64,000 nucleotides of DNA, from the NCBI RefSeq assembly GCF_026213295.1, contig NC_079428.1, positions 4,100,392 to 4,164,391 of the forward strand. Reading direction: 5' to 3'. Under the pieces are notes generated by a model, which saw nothing but the letters and a program-made list of their open reading frames with translations, did no database searches and was not told the DNA's origin. The DNA is from Gadus chalcogrammus. Lineage: Eukaryota; Chordata; Actinopteri; Gadiformes; Gadidae. A program made the translations under genes and the position numbers. Positions 1-16,602 of this stretch are shown piece after piece (position 1 is the first letter of the stretch; every line of letters begins with the position of its first letter).

Positions 1-88
1 GACTCTAGCATGCTCTTTTCTTCTGTGGTGCTTTTATCCATTTTCTCCATTCAAAACAAACAGCTACTGGGTCAGAAACACACAAACA

Positions 89-91
<3 letters not shown>

Positions 92-132
<41 letters not shown>
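92..132. repeat. (CA)n microsatellite
   Basis: Uninterrupted AC dinucleotide run of about 41 bp, preceded by imperfect CACAAACACA units. Confidence 0.95.
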
Positions 133-135
<3 letters not shown>

Positions 136-286
136 ACAAAGCAATGCCAGAGCCTTTGATAGTGGAGAACAGGTTATGTGTACTGGTTATGTGCGTTTTG
201 TGAGTAGAAGATGTGTAACACAAGCCTGCATAGAGCTTCAAACCATCTATAATACTATAAGGATAATCGTACACATGATACATACA

Positions 287-388
<102 letters not shown>

Positions 389-590
389 TTGAGAGAGTGT
401 GTGTGTGTGCATGTGTGTGTGTCAACAGTAACCTAAGCCAGGTGAGAATATCTCTAAGCCTAACCAGTGAGAGTGCACGTGCGCACACGCATGTACGTGC
501 ACAATCACACAGATACCCCTTATACCTAACAAGGACATGAGATGCACACACTCAATCATTAAGCAGGTCAGTCTGGGACAAAAACCCACC

Positions 591-715
<125 letters not shown>

Positions 716-898
716 TTTTAATAAACTATTTAGTGCATGGCTGAATCCCTGTGCTGACTCACTGTCCTGACAAAAGGATGATGCAGATGGTAAACAAAGT
801 CACGCACGCACACTCGCACGCACACAAGACACACACACAGACACACCTACACACACACACACTGTCCATTCCAAAGTGACCTTAGCCATTAAAAAGTT

Positions 899-906
899 TA
901 TAAAAG
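899..906 (+). promoter_or_regulatory. TATA-box-like TATAAAAG
   Basis: The motif TATAAAAG at 899-906 is a consensus TATA box. An ATG lies at 1068 and opens a 26-codon frame ending at AAG followed by GTAAAA (about 1146), which resembles a first coding exon with a donor site. The peptide matches no family I know and no downstream partner exon was recognised, so a promoter here is only a possibility. Confidence 0.25.
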
Positions 907-1370
907 GGCTCCTGTTTCCACTCCTGTCTGACAAGAAGGGGAATAAAAGCAGACCTCAGGTAGAAGCCGGACTATTTAAAGAGTGTTTATAAACCAGACC
1001 GGTTGTTATCAAGGGAAGTTCAGCCCAGCCAGTCGGCATCCAACCGGTTGAGCTGCCACATCGGTGGATGGATCCCGCTCCTTTAATGGAGGCGGCGCAA
1101 GCTACAAAGGCCATTGATTTAACAGCTGGATTTTCTTACTATAAGGTAAAACATAAACTGGAAATTAGCCAGAGCTGCAATCTGTCAATCATCTTCGGGC
1201 TACAGCCGGTGACAGCTGCGCTTCGAGAGGCTGCAAAACAAAGTGATACAGCGAGGTGACATGTAGGCGTCTTCACACATAACCTTTTCATTACCCTTTA
1301 CTCATTAATCAATGGATAACAGGTTAACCTAATGACTAAATACGTAACCTAATGACCAAACATACCCACA

Positions 1371-1398
1371 TCTCTCTCTCTCTCTCTCACTCTCACTC

Positions 1399-1469
<71 letters not shown>
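1371..1469. repeat. (CT)n microsatellite
   Basis: About 99 bp of CT repeats with a few CACTCT interruptions. Confidence 0.95.
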
Positions 1470-1470
<1 letters not shown>

Positions 1471-1720
1471 GATGAACACCATTACTGAGAGTGCACGTTT
1501 ACTGTGTCATGAGAGTGCATGTTGAGCTTATGGAGGCCATGTTTGTGTGTTTGTGTGTTTGTGTGTTTGTGTGTTTGTGTGGGCGTTTCGTTCAGTTCGG
1601 AGCGTAAACACAAATTCTCCCTAGATACCATCATGCTCCAGGTTTGTATATTTATACATTTATATATCTGTACATGTTTATGAGTACACATATGTTTTTG
1701 TGTCTTGACAGCCTAGTCAG

Positions 1721-1722
<2 letters not shown>

Positions 1723-1798
<76 letters not shown>
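1723..1798. repeat. (CA)n microsatellite
   Basis: 76 bp of uninterrupted AC. Imperfect CA-rich patches continue at 1950-2010 and 2070-2117. No exon was recognised in 1-2186; this flank is mostly simple repeat. Confidence 0.95.
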
Positions 1799-1799
<1 letters not shown>

Positions 1800-2073
1800 A
1801 GGGGAAGGGGGTGTAAGCTTGACAGACAGATGGAAGCACAAAAATCAATCTCTCTATCTCTCACTCTCTTTTTATTTCACACGCACACACACAAAGATGG
1901 GTCGCCCACATTGTGCGCTTATGGTGTAGTGGATCTCTCTGGATCTCTCTCACAGACACACACACAAACACACACACACACACACCACAAACACAAACAC
2001 ACACACATACACTCTCCAACCAGAAAGCCCTCAAGCTCAAAACTGCAGCTGCACTCATACATCAACCATACAC

Positions 2074-2108
<35 letters not shown>

Positions 2109-2362
2109 CACAAACAAACCTTTCTTAACCGCACTGTTTACAACCTGAAGGCATTTATTTCACTATCATCGTCTTCTTTCTCCTCAGCCGGAAACCCAGA
2201 GATGCACACCACTCTCTTAAGTACTGCATACGGTGACATCGACAGAACTCCGCACGACCCCGAGGAAGACCACAGCCCGTTTATGGTGCTGTGGTTTTCC
2301 CCCGGTGTGCGAGAAGGTCCTTCTGTATCCTGTGGCTGCACAAGGCTGAGCACATGGGTGTC

Positions 2363-2462
2363 NNNNNNNNNNNNNNNNNNNNNNNNNNNNNNNNNNNNNN
2401 NNNNNNNNNNNNNNNNNNNNNNNNNNNNNNNNNNNNNNNNNNNNNNNNNNNNNNNNNNNNNN
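2363..2462. other. Assembly gap (100 N)
   Basis: Exactly 100 N bases, the conventional placeholder for a gap of unknown size. It sits 34 bp upstream of the first recognisable hspa12b exon and next to a C homopolymer at 2467-2494. The preceding exons of that gene, which encode the N-terminal half of the Hsp70-like ATPase domain, are not seen upstream of the gap. Confidence 0.99.
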
Positions 2463-2496
2463 TCCACCCCCCCCCCCCCCCCCCCCCCCCCCCCAG

Positions 2497-5969
<3,473 letters not shown>

Positions 5970-6149
5970 GGAGCGGCGGGAAGTGGGGAGTTCCGAAGCA
6001 ACAGGAAGAGGAGGATCTGAGCAACGAGGACTGGAGCGTCCGAGGCGATACGCTCACTTGTGCGGGCCGGCGTTTCCAGCGGTATCGACGTCTGACGTCG
6101 AGCTCGACTGAGGAAGCCTAACAAGCATGCCCGCTCCATCTCGGTGAGC

Positions 6150-6728
6150 AGGATGTTATACAATAGAAAAAAAACGAGGGGGAAAGCTTCACTCCCATTG
6201 CCGTTTTCACTAGGTTGAAATGAATGGGAGATGAATTATAATACGGTCGTCTGTGAATCACATCTTTCCAGGGGCCAGGGGGGAAGCTGTTTGAATAATA
6301 GGAAGGAAGCCAGGCAGAGGGAATACGTTACACGATTGCCCCTTAAGGAGGATGTGTTTGGAGTACAGCGCATTATTAAAACGTTTGATGTGGAAACCTA
6401 GAACAGTCAAGTTAATTTACATAACCAGCCCCATTCCCAGGCCAGATGATGTGTGTTTAGGACCCCCAAAGAAATGACATGTGTTCTTTTGGAGGGCTCA
6501 GCAACAAAGAGAACCTTCTGAAGGGAACTCTCTTTAATAGGTTGTCTCTGTGTTTGTCTGTCCGATGCTGAATATGTTCCAAGCTTGACTGTACACAGGC
6601 TCCTAGTAGACATACGAGTAAACTTGAATAGTGTGTAACAGCCAATTGAACCTAGGTAGATTCGACGTCTACAGACCCCCTGTGCAAATTGGCAGCTCCT
6701 TGTTTGAGAAAGAAAAGCTGTAAATAAA
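6150..6728 (+). other. hspa12b 3' flank with candidate poly(A) signal
   Basis: After the stop at 5969 the first AATAAA on the + strand is at 6723-6728. It is a plausible but distant polyadenylation signal and would place the interspersed repeat at 6380-6580 inside the 3' UTR. No closer canonical hexamer was seen. Confidence 0.35.
6380..6580. repeat. Interspersed repeat copy 2 (uninterrupted)
   Basis: About 200 bp homologous to the two halves of the repeat at 3736-3808 and 4359-4490, with similarity fading after GTTCCAA near 6578. It could be two copies of one old transposon or a local duplication around the hspa12b 3' end. Confidence 0.75.
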
Positions 6729-6729
6729 C

Positions 6730-8481
<1,752 letters not shown>

Positions 8482-9049
8482 TGCTTCACCTCTGATGACC
8501 CACATCCATTCATCAATGTTATTGGTTTTGTTTTGGTTCTTTTGAGGACATTTGAGAATGACAATAAATATCAGTTGAACGCTGTTTCTGTTGGAACTCC
8601 CCTTTTTGGTCATGTTCCTGAGCTGGTCGTAAAACAGAACTAGATAGATAATAAATAGTTGGACAGCTGGAAAGATACTCAGAGAGGCCCACATAAATTG
8701 ACATCTATACTCCCGATAAATAGATAGATGCATAGACAAAGGGCTTGATTGATACACAGATGATTAATCACATATATTGATAACTAAATCGACCATGCCA
8801 ATGCATCAAAATAATTTAGTGCAGGATAGCAAGGGAATAGAAGCAGTGCCTCTCTACGCCCAGATGGGGGCGGTGGAGTACCATATTAGCACAGTACGAC
8901 CGCCCAGGTTCCGTAGTAGTATAGTTATTTTTGTCGAAATTAGGAAAATACAGAAATAAACTTTTTGTATATATGTACATATATGCACAAATATGCCAAT
9001 GTCTTGTTCTTACAGCGCAATATGTCTTCATAAACATGACTATTTTAGG

Positions 9050-9167
9050 TAAAGAAACGACTTCCGGCAGACAGACACTTGCGACCGGAAAAGGCGGGTA
9101 CCCAGCTCTTTTCGAAAAGCATTGTGGGATTGGAAGCCGGGGAAAGCTTCTCGAAGGAACTGCAAAG
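9050..9167 (+). promoter_or_regulatory. cct7: cct7 core promoter and 5' UTR region
   Basis: Two Ets-type cores face opposite ways, CTTCCGG at 9061-9067 and ACCGGAA at 9084-9090. GCATTGTGGGA at 9119-9129 is close to the ZNF143/Staf site in reverse orientation. There is no TATA box, as expected for a housekeeping chaperonin gene. The start codon follows at 9168. The transcription start is inferred, not observed. Confidence 0.6.
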
Positions 9168-9173
9168 ATGATG
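9168..9173 (+). CDS. cct7: cct7 coding exon 1 (Met-Met only)
   Basis: Only ATGATG is coding before the strong donor GTGAGTGA at 9174. The next exon starts with CAT at 9855 after TCCCTCAG. The tiny exon fits the conserved MM start of vertebrate CCT7 proteins. Confidence 0.9.
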
Positions 9174-12100
9174 GTGAGTGACTTAGCATTCATGCCCTGT
9201 TTGCCAAATAAAAATCTGCATGCATCCTGCCCCTAATTCTACATCGTACTTAACCGGATTGCATATCTATCTCATGGCAACTGTTGAGCTTCATTTGTCG
9301 TCAATATTTTTGTGAAAATTGGATAGATGAGATAGAAAAAGGACACTGATGCTAGGTAGCTGCGTAGCATCCCCCTGTGTCAATGGGCGTATACTTTTGG
9401 GTCCACAATGAAGGGACCGGCTAGCATGCAACCATTGTTCCTAAGAGGATTAAATACAAACTTTTTCAATGTCGTATCGATAAATATTGCTGGTTTGAGA
9501 CCTCCGTCTAATACAGAAAGCAGAAGTAGCGATCAGTCCACTATGATCTCCATGTAAACACAAAACTAGGGGCTGGTTATGATGCTGTCATGTTAATAAC
9601 CGCCGTCCAAATAACGTGTTTTGAAATTGGAATATATTACTTGACAGTAACCACTTCTCGGAATGATGATTAACTTGGTCAACCCGTGGTCAGCATTAGG
9701 GAGAAATAACCTCAAGTACAAGACAAAGCGATGCCGCACCAGTGTGCATCAGTTCCGCAATGAATGACGTCTCGTCTGTTCGCCCTGGATTTAAATTATC
9801 GACTATAAATCCTGTCTTTCCCTAATTGTCCATCACTCCACCTTGCTCCCTCAGCATAATACACCAGTTATCCTGTTGAAGGAGGGGACCGACACCTCCC
9901 AAGGTGTCCCCCAGCTCGTCAGCAACATCAATGCCTGCCAGGTCAGAGTCGTCCTAGTCTATTCATATTCTCAAAGTTTTACATATTATGCAGTATTGTA
10001 TCGTTTAAGGGTTCTGTGTAACTTTGCATGTAACGTGATGAAGGCCCTATTTGAACCAAATCACTTGAATAACTTCTGTTTTTAATTGTATTCTTCTGTT
10101 GCCCCTTGACGCCTGTCTTGTGACCATGGTGTGAGACAGGTCATTGCAGAGGCTGTGAGGACCACCTTGGGACCCAGGGGGATGGACAAGCTGATGGTCG
10201 ATGGCAGAGGTGAGCAGAGAATAGGGCTTTGACTTTTGCCCAGAAATCATATTCAAAGTTTGTTTGTTTATCAATGTTAATATTCGAATATTTATTAATA
10301 ATATTTTGACCATTAAATGCCTTCAGAAAGACCTGGTTTGGGCTTGGTTTGTTTTTGCTATGGTTACCGGTCTTGCTGTTCCAACGGTTTATTAGGTTTC
10401 TAATAAATCGCTGTCTAATCAATACTTCATTCACTGCCTCTTCCGTGGTCATTACATTATTATGAATAGACTGCGTCGGGTTCTCCGACGTCTCTCCCTC
10501 TTGGCCTGCTCATAACGGGTTCGAATATTAAGGGCTGCCTGATATTCGTTCAAATTTTGATTTATTTTTTGATATTCGAATTATATTTGAATAACGAAGT
10601 TCGGGGTCAAAGCCCTAACAGAGAATAATAATTCCAAACCGTCTGCACCAAATACAATCACCCAACACTTAACCACTTTATTATGTTTTTTTTATAATTT
10701 ATAGTGGACATATTTTAACTTGCTGGATTTGCATAATGAGTCGGTGTGTTCATTAAAAGCAATTCATATGGAAGGAGTTTTTCAAAATCCCTTGCCTTGT
10801 ATATTTACTATACACGGCAAACTCCAAGCGGCAGGGTTAATCAAACTGCAGATTCACGGAGAGAGGGTCTGTGTTGGTAACGAGTGTGTGTGTGATCTGT
10901 GACTATTTCTAAAGGTAAGGCCACCATCTCCAACGACGGTGCCACCATCCTGAAGCTCCTGGACGTGGTCCACCCAGCCGCCAAGACCCTGGTGGACATC
11001 GCCCGCTCCCAGGATGCTGAGGTGAGGGGGGGGGGGGGCTGGCGCACGGTCTCGGACCAGGGCGTGGCAGCGTCCTGAGAGACTCTGGTTCTCAGATGCT
11101 AAAGAGATGGTTCAGGGTTTTATTTGAATCAGCTGCCCTGTACCTGATGAGCTGACACGGCAATTCACCGGTCTATCAGCCATATTTGTGTTGTAAAATA
11201 ATATTACGATTATAAGATGTTAAAACGAATAGGCTTCATCCAGCTTAATTTGAAGTGCAGAGAACTTCAATCCCATGCTTACTTTCTTTGGAGATCTCGC
11301 GGTCTGTTTGAAGCGTTCCAGAGGCTTCGTGTCTAGGATAGGGCTTTGACTCCGAACTTCGTTATTCGAATATCAAAAAATAAATCAAAATTCGAACGAA
11401 TATCAGGCAGCCCTTAATATTCAAACCTGTTATGGGACGGCCAAGAGGGAAAGCCGTCATAGAACCCGACTTAGTCCATTCATAATATTGTAGTGACCAC
11501 GGAAGAGGCAGTGAATGCACTATTGATTAGACAGCGATTTATTAGAACCCTAATAGACAGCAAGACCGGTAACCATAGCAACGCGGTAAACAAACCTTGC
11601 GAAGCCCAATCCAGGTCTTACTGAAGGCATGTAATGGTCAAAATATTATTAATAAATATTCGAATATGATTTTTGGGCAAAAGTCAAAGCCCTAATCTAG
11701 GATAACTCTTGTGACGGTGAAGCCCAGAACAGGAAATGACTCCGCCGCCATGATCCTCGTCTGACCTCCCGGCCTCTTCCTTACCTTGACCCTCCAGGTG
11801 GGCGACGGCACCACCTCCGTCACCCTGCTGGCCGCCGAGTTCCTGAGGCAGCTGAAGCCGTACGTGGAGGAGGGCCTCCACCCTCAGACCATCATCCGCG
11901 CGTTCCGCACCGCCACGCACCTCGCCGTCAAGAAGATCAACGAGATCTCCGTCCCCGTCAAGAAGGGCGACAAAAAGTGAGAGCTTTTATTTTGAAACGT
12001 TGTTGTGATGTACTCTGTGTACTGGGCGTCTGGTGCAATGCGTTTGTTTGAAAACCTTCGGGCACCAAGGGGTGCATGCTTTTATTACCGATTCACAACA

Positions 12101-15100
12101 TCTTTGTATCGTTCCCTTCCGAGAACCAATCCGATATCCCATTGATACTTTGCTAATTTTTAAGTGAATACAAGATGTCAGCCTTTTGTGCCACATAACC
12201 TTATTTGAGTAAAGTCTAGCGAAGACGAGGACTATAGTATAATCAGTGTCAGCTGAATAGCGGCTAGGATTAAGCACTGAGAGGAAAGTTGGGTGAGGAA
12301 GAATAACTAGTATCAGAGCTGTGCATGGACTCCTGCCACAGTGACATTGTTAGATCAGCCTGATCCTGTTATCCTGCATCGGACCGGTGTGTCCCTCATT
12401 GCATGAAGCATTAACCCTTTCACGGAAGAGGGGAAGGAGATCTGGCGATGTCCAACAGGGATGCTCTGACGTTGATGCTTTTAACGTCGGAGCGTTTTAT
12501 GTGCAGTACCATTGGGAGACTAACGTTTCCTTCTGTCCACCAGGGAGATGAGGGAGCTGCTGGTGAAGTGCGCCTCCACGGCGCTCAACTCCAAGCTGAT
12601 CGCCGGCCAGAAGGGCTTCTTCTCGGAGATGGTGGTAGACGCCGTCATGTCCCTGGACGAGCTGCTGCCCCTCAAGATGATCGGCATCAAGAAGGTTCAG
12701 GGAGGCGCTCTGGAGGTCCGTAGCACAGCTCTGTCCTCTTCCTCACGCCCGTTTCGTTAGGAGCCGCCACGTGCAGCCGTCCTTTATGTTCACGGCTCAC
12801 AATGAGGGTCCGTCTGGCCACGGCCGGGCGGAAATGTTTTGCCAAATATGGTCGCGGCCTTGCATTGGTCCAAAAACCTCAGCCAATCAGAGTGGCACTC
12901 TACACAACTCTTGTCGGTTGGAAGTAACGACAACATTCTGGTCATCTTGAACCTTATTCTGTCGTCCGGGGATTCAAAGAAAGCTTTGAATGCTGCTCTT
13001 TACCCCATTCTTTTTTTATTATTATTAATTGGGTAGACCGTAGTTCTCCTTATTGGTTATGGACTCAAAGTCCCTCCTTGAAGGCTCATCGGTCCTAGCA
13101 TTTCGCAGAGAGAAGCTGAACATGAACTCAGAGATCGGGACGCTCTCCAGAGGCTCATTGAGGATAGCCTGGAGTGGTCTCAGACATAAGTGCTGCCTAT
13201 AAGTGACTCACACTAATAGGTGATTAGCTTGAATTTGTTGGTTGTAATTTATTGCACGTGTAAAGGCAGCAGAAACAACAGAACGAGGGACTCGATTTAA
13301 ACATGTAATGTCCAACTGAAAAGTGTCAACGGTTAACTGTGATTATCCCTAAGACGTTTACGATATTTAAGAAGGTGATTTGTGACGGTGGGTTGTCCGT
13401 GACGTGCTACAGGAGTCCCAGCTGGTGGACGGCGTGGCCTTCAAGAAGACCTTCTCCTACGCCGGCTTCGAGATGCAGCCCAAGCGCTACGACAACCCCA
13501 AGATCGCCCTGCTCAACGTGGAGCTGGAGCTCAAGGCCGAGAAGGAGAACGCAGAGATCCGCGTCAACTCTGTCGAGGTACGTCGTCGTCGTCGTCGTCG
13601 TCCCCCCCCACAGTGGGCCAGGCCACACAGTGAGCCAGGACCCGGACATAGCCGGCTGAAGCTAGCCCGGGGGCTTTTTGAGGGGGGGAGGATGAGTCAC
13701 AGGACACCAGGGATGTTCAAGGGAGGGTTGGAGTTTAGGACTCACTGCCATACTAGTCTAGTCAGCGTCTTTTGTTGATGTTTCCCCGGGGGGGTCACTT
13801 CTTCAACAGCAATGCACTCGTTTAGCTGCCCCCACCTCTCTCTCTCCCGCCACCCCCCCCCCCCCCCCCCATGGGACTCATTCTCACAGCGGCCATCTTG
13901 GTTCTGAAGAGCGTGTGATCGGTCTCCCCCAGGAATAGCAGGCCGCTAGGTGAAGGATGCTAGTGGTGCCGGTCCATTAAGAGCCCTCCTTGTCATCCCT
14001 CCCCCAGGAATACCAGGCCATCGTGGACGCCGAGTGGAACATCTTGTACGACAAGCTGGATAAGATCTGCAAGTCCGGGGCCAAGGTGGTGCTGTCCAAG
14101 CTGCCCATCGGAGACGTGGCCACACAGTACTTCGCCGACAGAGACCTGTTCTGCGCCGGGCGCGTGCAGGAGGAGGACCTCAAGAGGACCATGATGGTGA
14201 GGACGGACCTGTTCTCATCACTCCCTCTTCCTCCTGGGTTCTCATCACCCTCCTCTTCCTCCTGGGTTGTCATCACCCTCCTCCTCCGGGTTCTCATCAC
14301 TCCTTCCTCTTCCTCCTGGTTCTCACCCCTCCCTCATCTTCCTTCTGGGTTCTCATCACCCTCCTCTTCCTCCTCTGTTCTCACCCCTCCCTCCTCCTCT
14401 TCCTCCTGGGTTCTCATCACCCTCCTCTTCCTCCTGGGTTCTCATCACTTCCTCCTGGTTCTCACCCCTCCCTCCTCTTCCTCCTGGGTTCTCATCACCC
14501 TCCTCGTCCTCCTGGTTCTCACCCCTCCCTCCTCTTCCTCCTGGGTTCTCATCACCCTCCTCGTCCTCCTGGGTTCTCATCACCCTCCTCGTCCTCCTGG
14601 GTTCTCATCACCCTCCTCTTCCTCCTGGTTCTCACCCTTCCTCTTCCTCCAGGCCTGCGGTGGGTCCATCCAGACCTCCGTGGGGTCCATGACAGACAAC
14701 GTCCTGGGCCAGTGTGAGCTGTTCGAGGAGGTCCAGGTGGGAGGAGAGAGGTAGGACCACCCCCCCCCCCCCCCCACAAACACGCACGCACATGCTCCAC
14801 CTAGAACAACCCTGAACCAGAGAGGGCGTGAGCATGAGCCTCCATGTGGTGGTGACCCCCCCCTCCCGTCTCTCTCCTCACCTGTGCAGGTATAACTTCT
14901 TCAAGGGCTGCCCCAAGGCCAAGACGTGCACCATCCTGCTGCGCGGCGGCGCCGAGCAGTTCATGGAGGAGACGGAGCGCTCCCTCCACGACGCCATCAT
15001 GATCGTGAGGCGCGCCATCAAGGTCGGTGGAGGCCACGCGCAGCAGGGGGGGCTCTGGGTGCATTCGGTCCACTGTGATGCCTAGCATACAGTAGGGCTG

Positions 15101-16602
15101 GGCAATAATAAGATTACGATTATTAATCGCGATAAAACTCACGACGATACGCATTAGACATAAATGCTCGATATTAAAATTAAGAAAGAAAAAAATATTT
15201 TTTTTTATTGACATTATTTTCAATAGGTTACAAGGCAAGCTACCTTATATTGTTCTGTTGGAAGCAGATAAAACACGTTTGTGAAGTTAAATGTTTATAT
15301 TTAAATGTGATTTTCCCTTATCACAAATATGGTTATAAACAAAAGTCTGGTTTAACTAATGAACACTCTAGTTTCTTCAGGCTGCAGCAGTATCCAATCA
15401 TATATCGTGATTAATATCGATCAATATCAAAAAAATAATCGTGATAATATTTTTTGCAATATCGCCCAGCCGAAGCATACAGTACTTTAGTGTGCTCAGT
15501 GGTCCGGGGGTTTAGTCAGCAGGCGGGATCGGTTCAGTGATGAGTTGAATGAAATGATCCGCGGAGTACAGGGCAGTAATGCAAGAATATACCTAATATG
15601 GGTCTATGACCACAAGATGAGTTATAGTGATTTATACGCTATAAAGAAAACACTGAGCTGCTTCTACCGTATGTTTGGGAAGGTTAGTGGCGAGAAAGTT
15701 CCGACTTCCAGGCGAAAGGTTCCGGGTTCGAGTCCCAGTACCCACCGTCCTACCTGTGGACATCCCTCGAGCGTCTCCCTGACCTCACCTCGGCCTCCCC
15801 CTCTCTCTGTGTGCGTACAGAACGACTCCATCGTGGCGGGCGGCGGCGCCATCGAGATGGAGCTGTCCAAGTACCTGCGGGACTACTCCCGCACCATCCC
15901 GGGCAAGCAGCAGCTGCTGATCGGCGCCTACGCCAAGGCCCTGGAGATCATCCCCCGGCAGCTGTGCGACAACGCCGGCTTCGACGCCACCAACATCCTC
16001 AACAAGCTGCGCGCCAAGCACGCACAGGTGGGCGGGAACACACACACAGACACACACACACACACGGACACACACTCCGACACGCATCATAGACCGTTAT
16101 GGTTCAGACTGATGGCACGTCTCTCGCCAACTCTTGGCTCCCCTGAGCCCGTCTGCACGGCTCTTTGAAGCCAAAGAATGATTTAAAGGGAGGTTGAAGG
16201 GGTATTGGTAGCCTTAAGGTGATGAGAGGTGCTCTTGACTCTGTTTAACTCTGCCGTCCTGTCTCTGTGTCTCTTCTCGCCGCCTTCCTTCCTCTGTTCC
16301 TCTCTCCCTCCCTCCTTCCCTCTCGCTGTCTTCTCCCGTCCCCGTCTCCCTCCCTCTCGCCTCCCCCTCCACAGGGCGGCATGTGGTTCGGCGTGGACAT
16401 CAACAACGAGGACATCGCCGACAACTACGTGGCGTGCGTGTGGGAGCCCTCCATCGTGCGCATCAACGCCCTCACCGCCGCCTCCGAGGCCGCGTGCCTC
16501 ATCCTGTCCGTGGACGAGACCATCAAGAACCCCCGCAGCAGCATGGACGGACCCCCGGGGGGCGGCCGGGGGCGGGGCCGCGGCCGGCCCCACGCCCACT
16601 AG
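9168..16602 (+). CDS. cct7: T-complex protein 1 subunit eta (CCT7), complete, 12 exons
   Basis: CCT7 is one of eight subunits of the cytosolic ATP-driven TRiC/CCT ring that folds actin, tubulin and other proteins. Exons: 9168-9173, 9855-9941, 10140-10209, 10915-11021, 11798-11976, 12544-12715, 13413-13577, 14008-14196, 14653-14750, 14890-15022, 15821-16027 and 16375-16602 (stop TAG 16600-16602). All junctions are GT-AG with matching phase, giving 1,641 nt and 546 aa against about 543 in mammals. The start is ATGATG at 9168, so the protein begins [13 protein letters not shown]. Group II chaperonin motifs are present: GPRGMDK (42-48), NDGATILK (61-68), GDGTTS (92-97, ATP-binding Asp93) and the VAGGGAIE nucleotide-site loop (407-414). 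The C-terminus is the RG-rich tail GRGRGRGRP typical of eta. No frameshift or truncation is visible. Introns carry several miniature transposons and a 28-bp minisatellite. Confidence 0.97.
10222..10617 (+). mobile_element. hAT-like MITE in cct7 intron 3
   Basis: The ends TAGGGCTTTGAC (10222) and GTCAAAGCCCTA (to 10617) are inverted repeats. A target duplication CAGAGAA (7 bp, possibly 8) flanks it. The interior is rich in TATTCGAAT-like sequence. It has no coding capacity. A second copy in opposite orientation lies at 11339-11694. Confidence 0.88.
11339..11694 (-). mobile_element. hAT-like MITE in cct7 intron 4, inverted copy
   Basis: Same family as the element at 10222-10617 but in the opposite orientation: its right half (TTGGGCAAAAGTCAAAG) is the reverse complement of the other copy's left end. 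It is flanked by TCTAGGA on both sides (7 bp, possibly 8), an independent target duplication. The two copies bracket exon 4 (10915-11021). Confidence 0.88.
14205..14652 (+). repeat. 28-bp minisatellite filling cct7 intron 8
   Basis: About 16 tandem copies of a 27-28 bp unit built from CTCATCACCC, TCCTCTTCCT and CCTGGGTT, with variants carrying CTCACCCCTCC. The array fills intron 8 (14197-14652) almost completely. The real 3' splice site CTTCCTCCAGG is the last unit with one T-to-A change from CTTCCTCCTGG. Confidence 0.92.
15093..15474. mobile_element. hAT-like MITE in cct7 intron 10
   Basis: Left end TAGGGCTGGGCAATA, right end TTTTGCAATATCGCCCAGCC, flanked by a perfect 8-bp target duplication GCATACAG (15085-15092 and 15475-15482). 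The interior is AT-rich with TAATCGCGATAA-like sequence. It is non-coding. Confidence 0.9.
15683..15789 (+). mobile_element. tRNA-derived SINE fragment
   Basis: A Pol III B-box GGTTCGAGTCC lies at 15725-15735 with an A-box-like TAGTGGCGAGA at about 15685. It is followed by ACCTGTGGACATCCCTCGAG, resembling the conserved central part of fish V-SINEs. It ends about 30 bp before the exon 11 acceptor, so the acceptor region may be partly SINE-derived. Confidence 0.65.

Noticed and set aside
14205..14652. CRISPR-like direct repeat array
   Set aside because: The units are contiguous with no unique spacers, and the sequence is a vertebrate intron.
14267..14692. Pro/Ser-rich + strand frame over the 28-bp repeat
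   Set aside because: It is the translation of the intronic minisatellite. The cct7 reading frame is accounted for by exons 8 and 9 on either side.
15725..15735. Functional tRNA gene
   Set aside because: The B-box is clear, but a full cloverleaf with anticodon and acceptor stem is not formed. The 3' part matches a SINE body, so it was called a SINE fragment.
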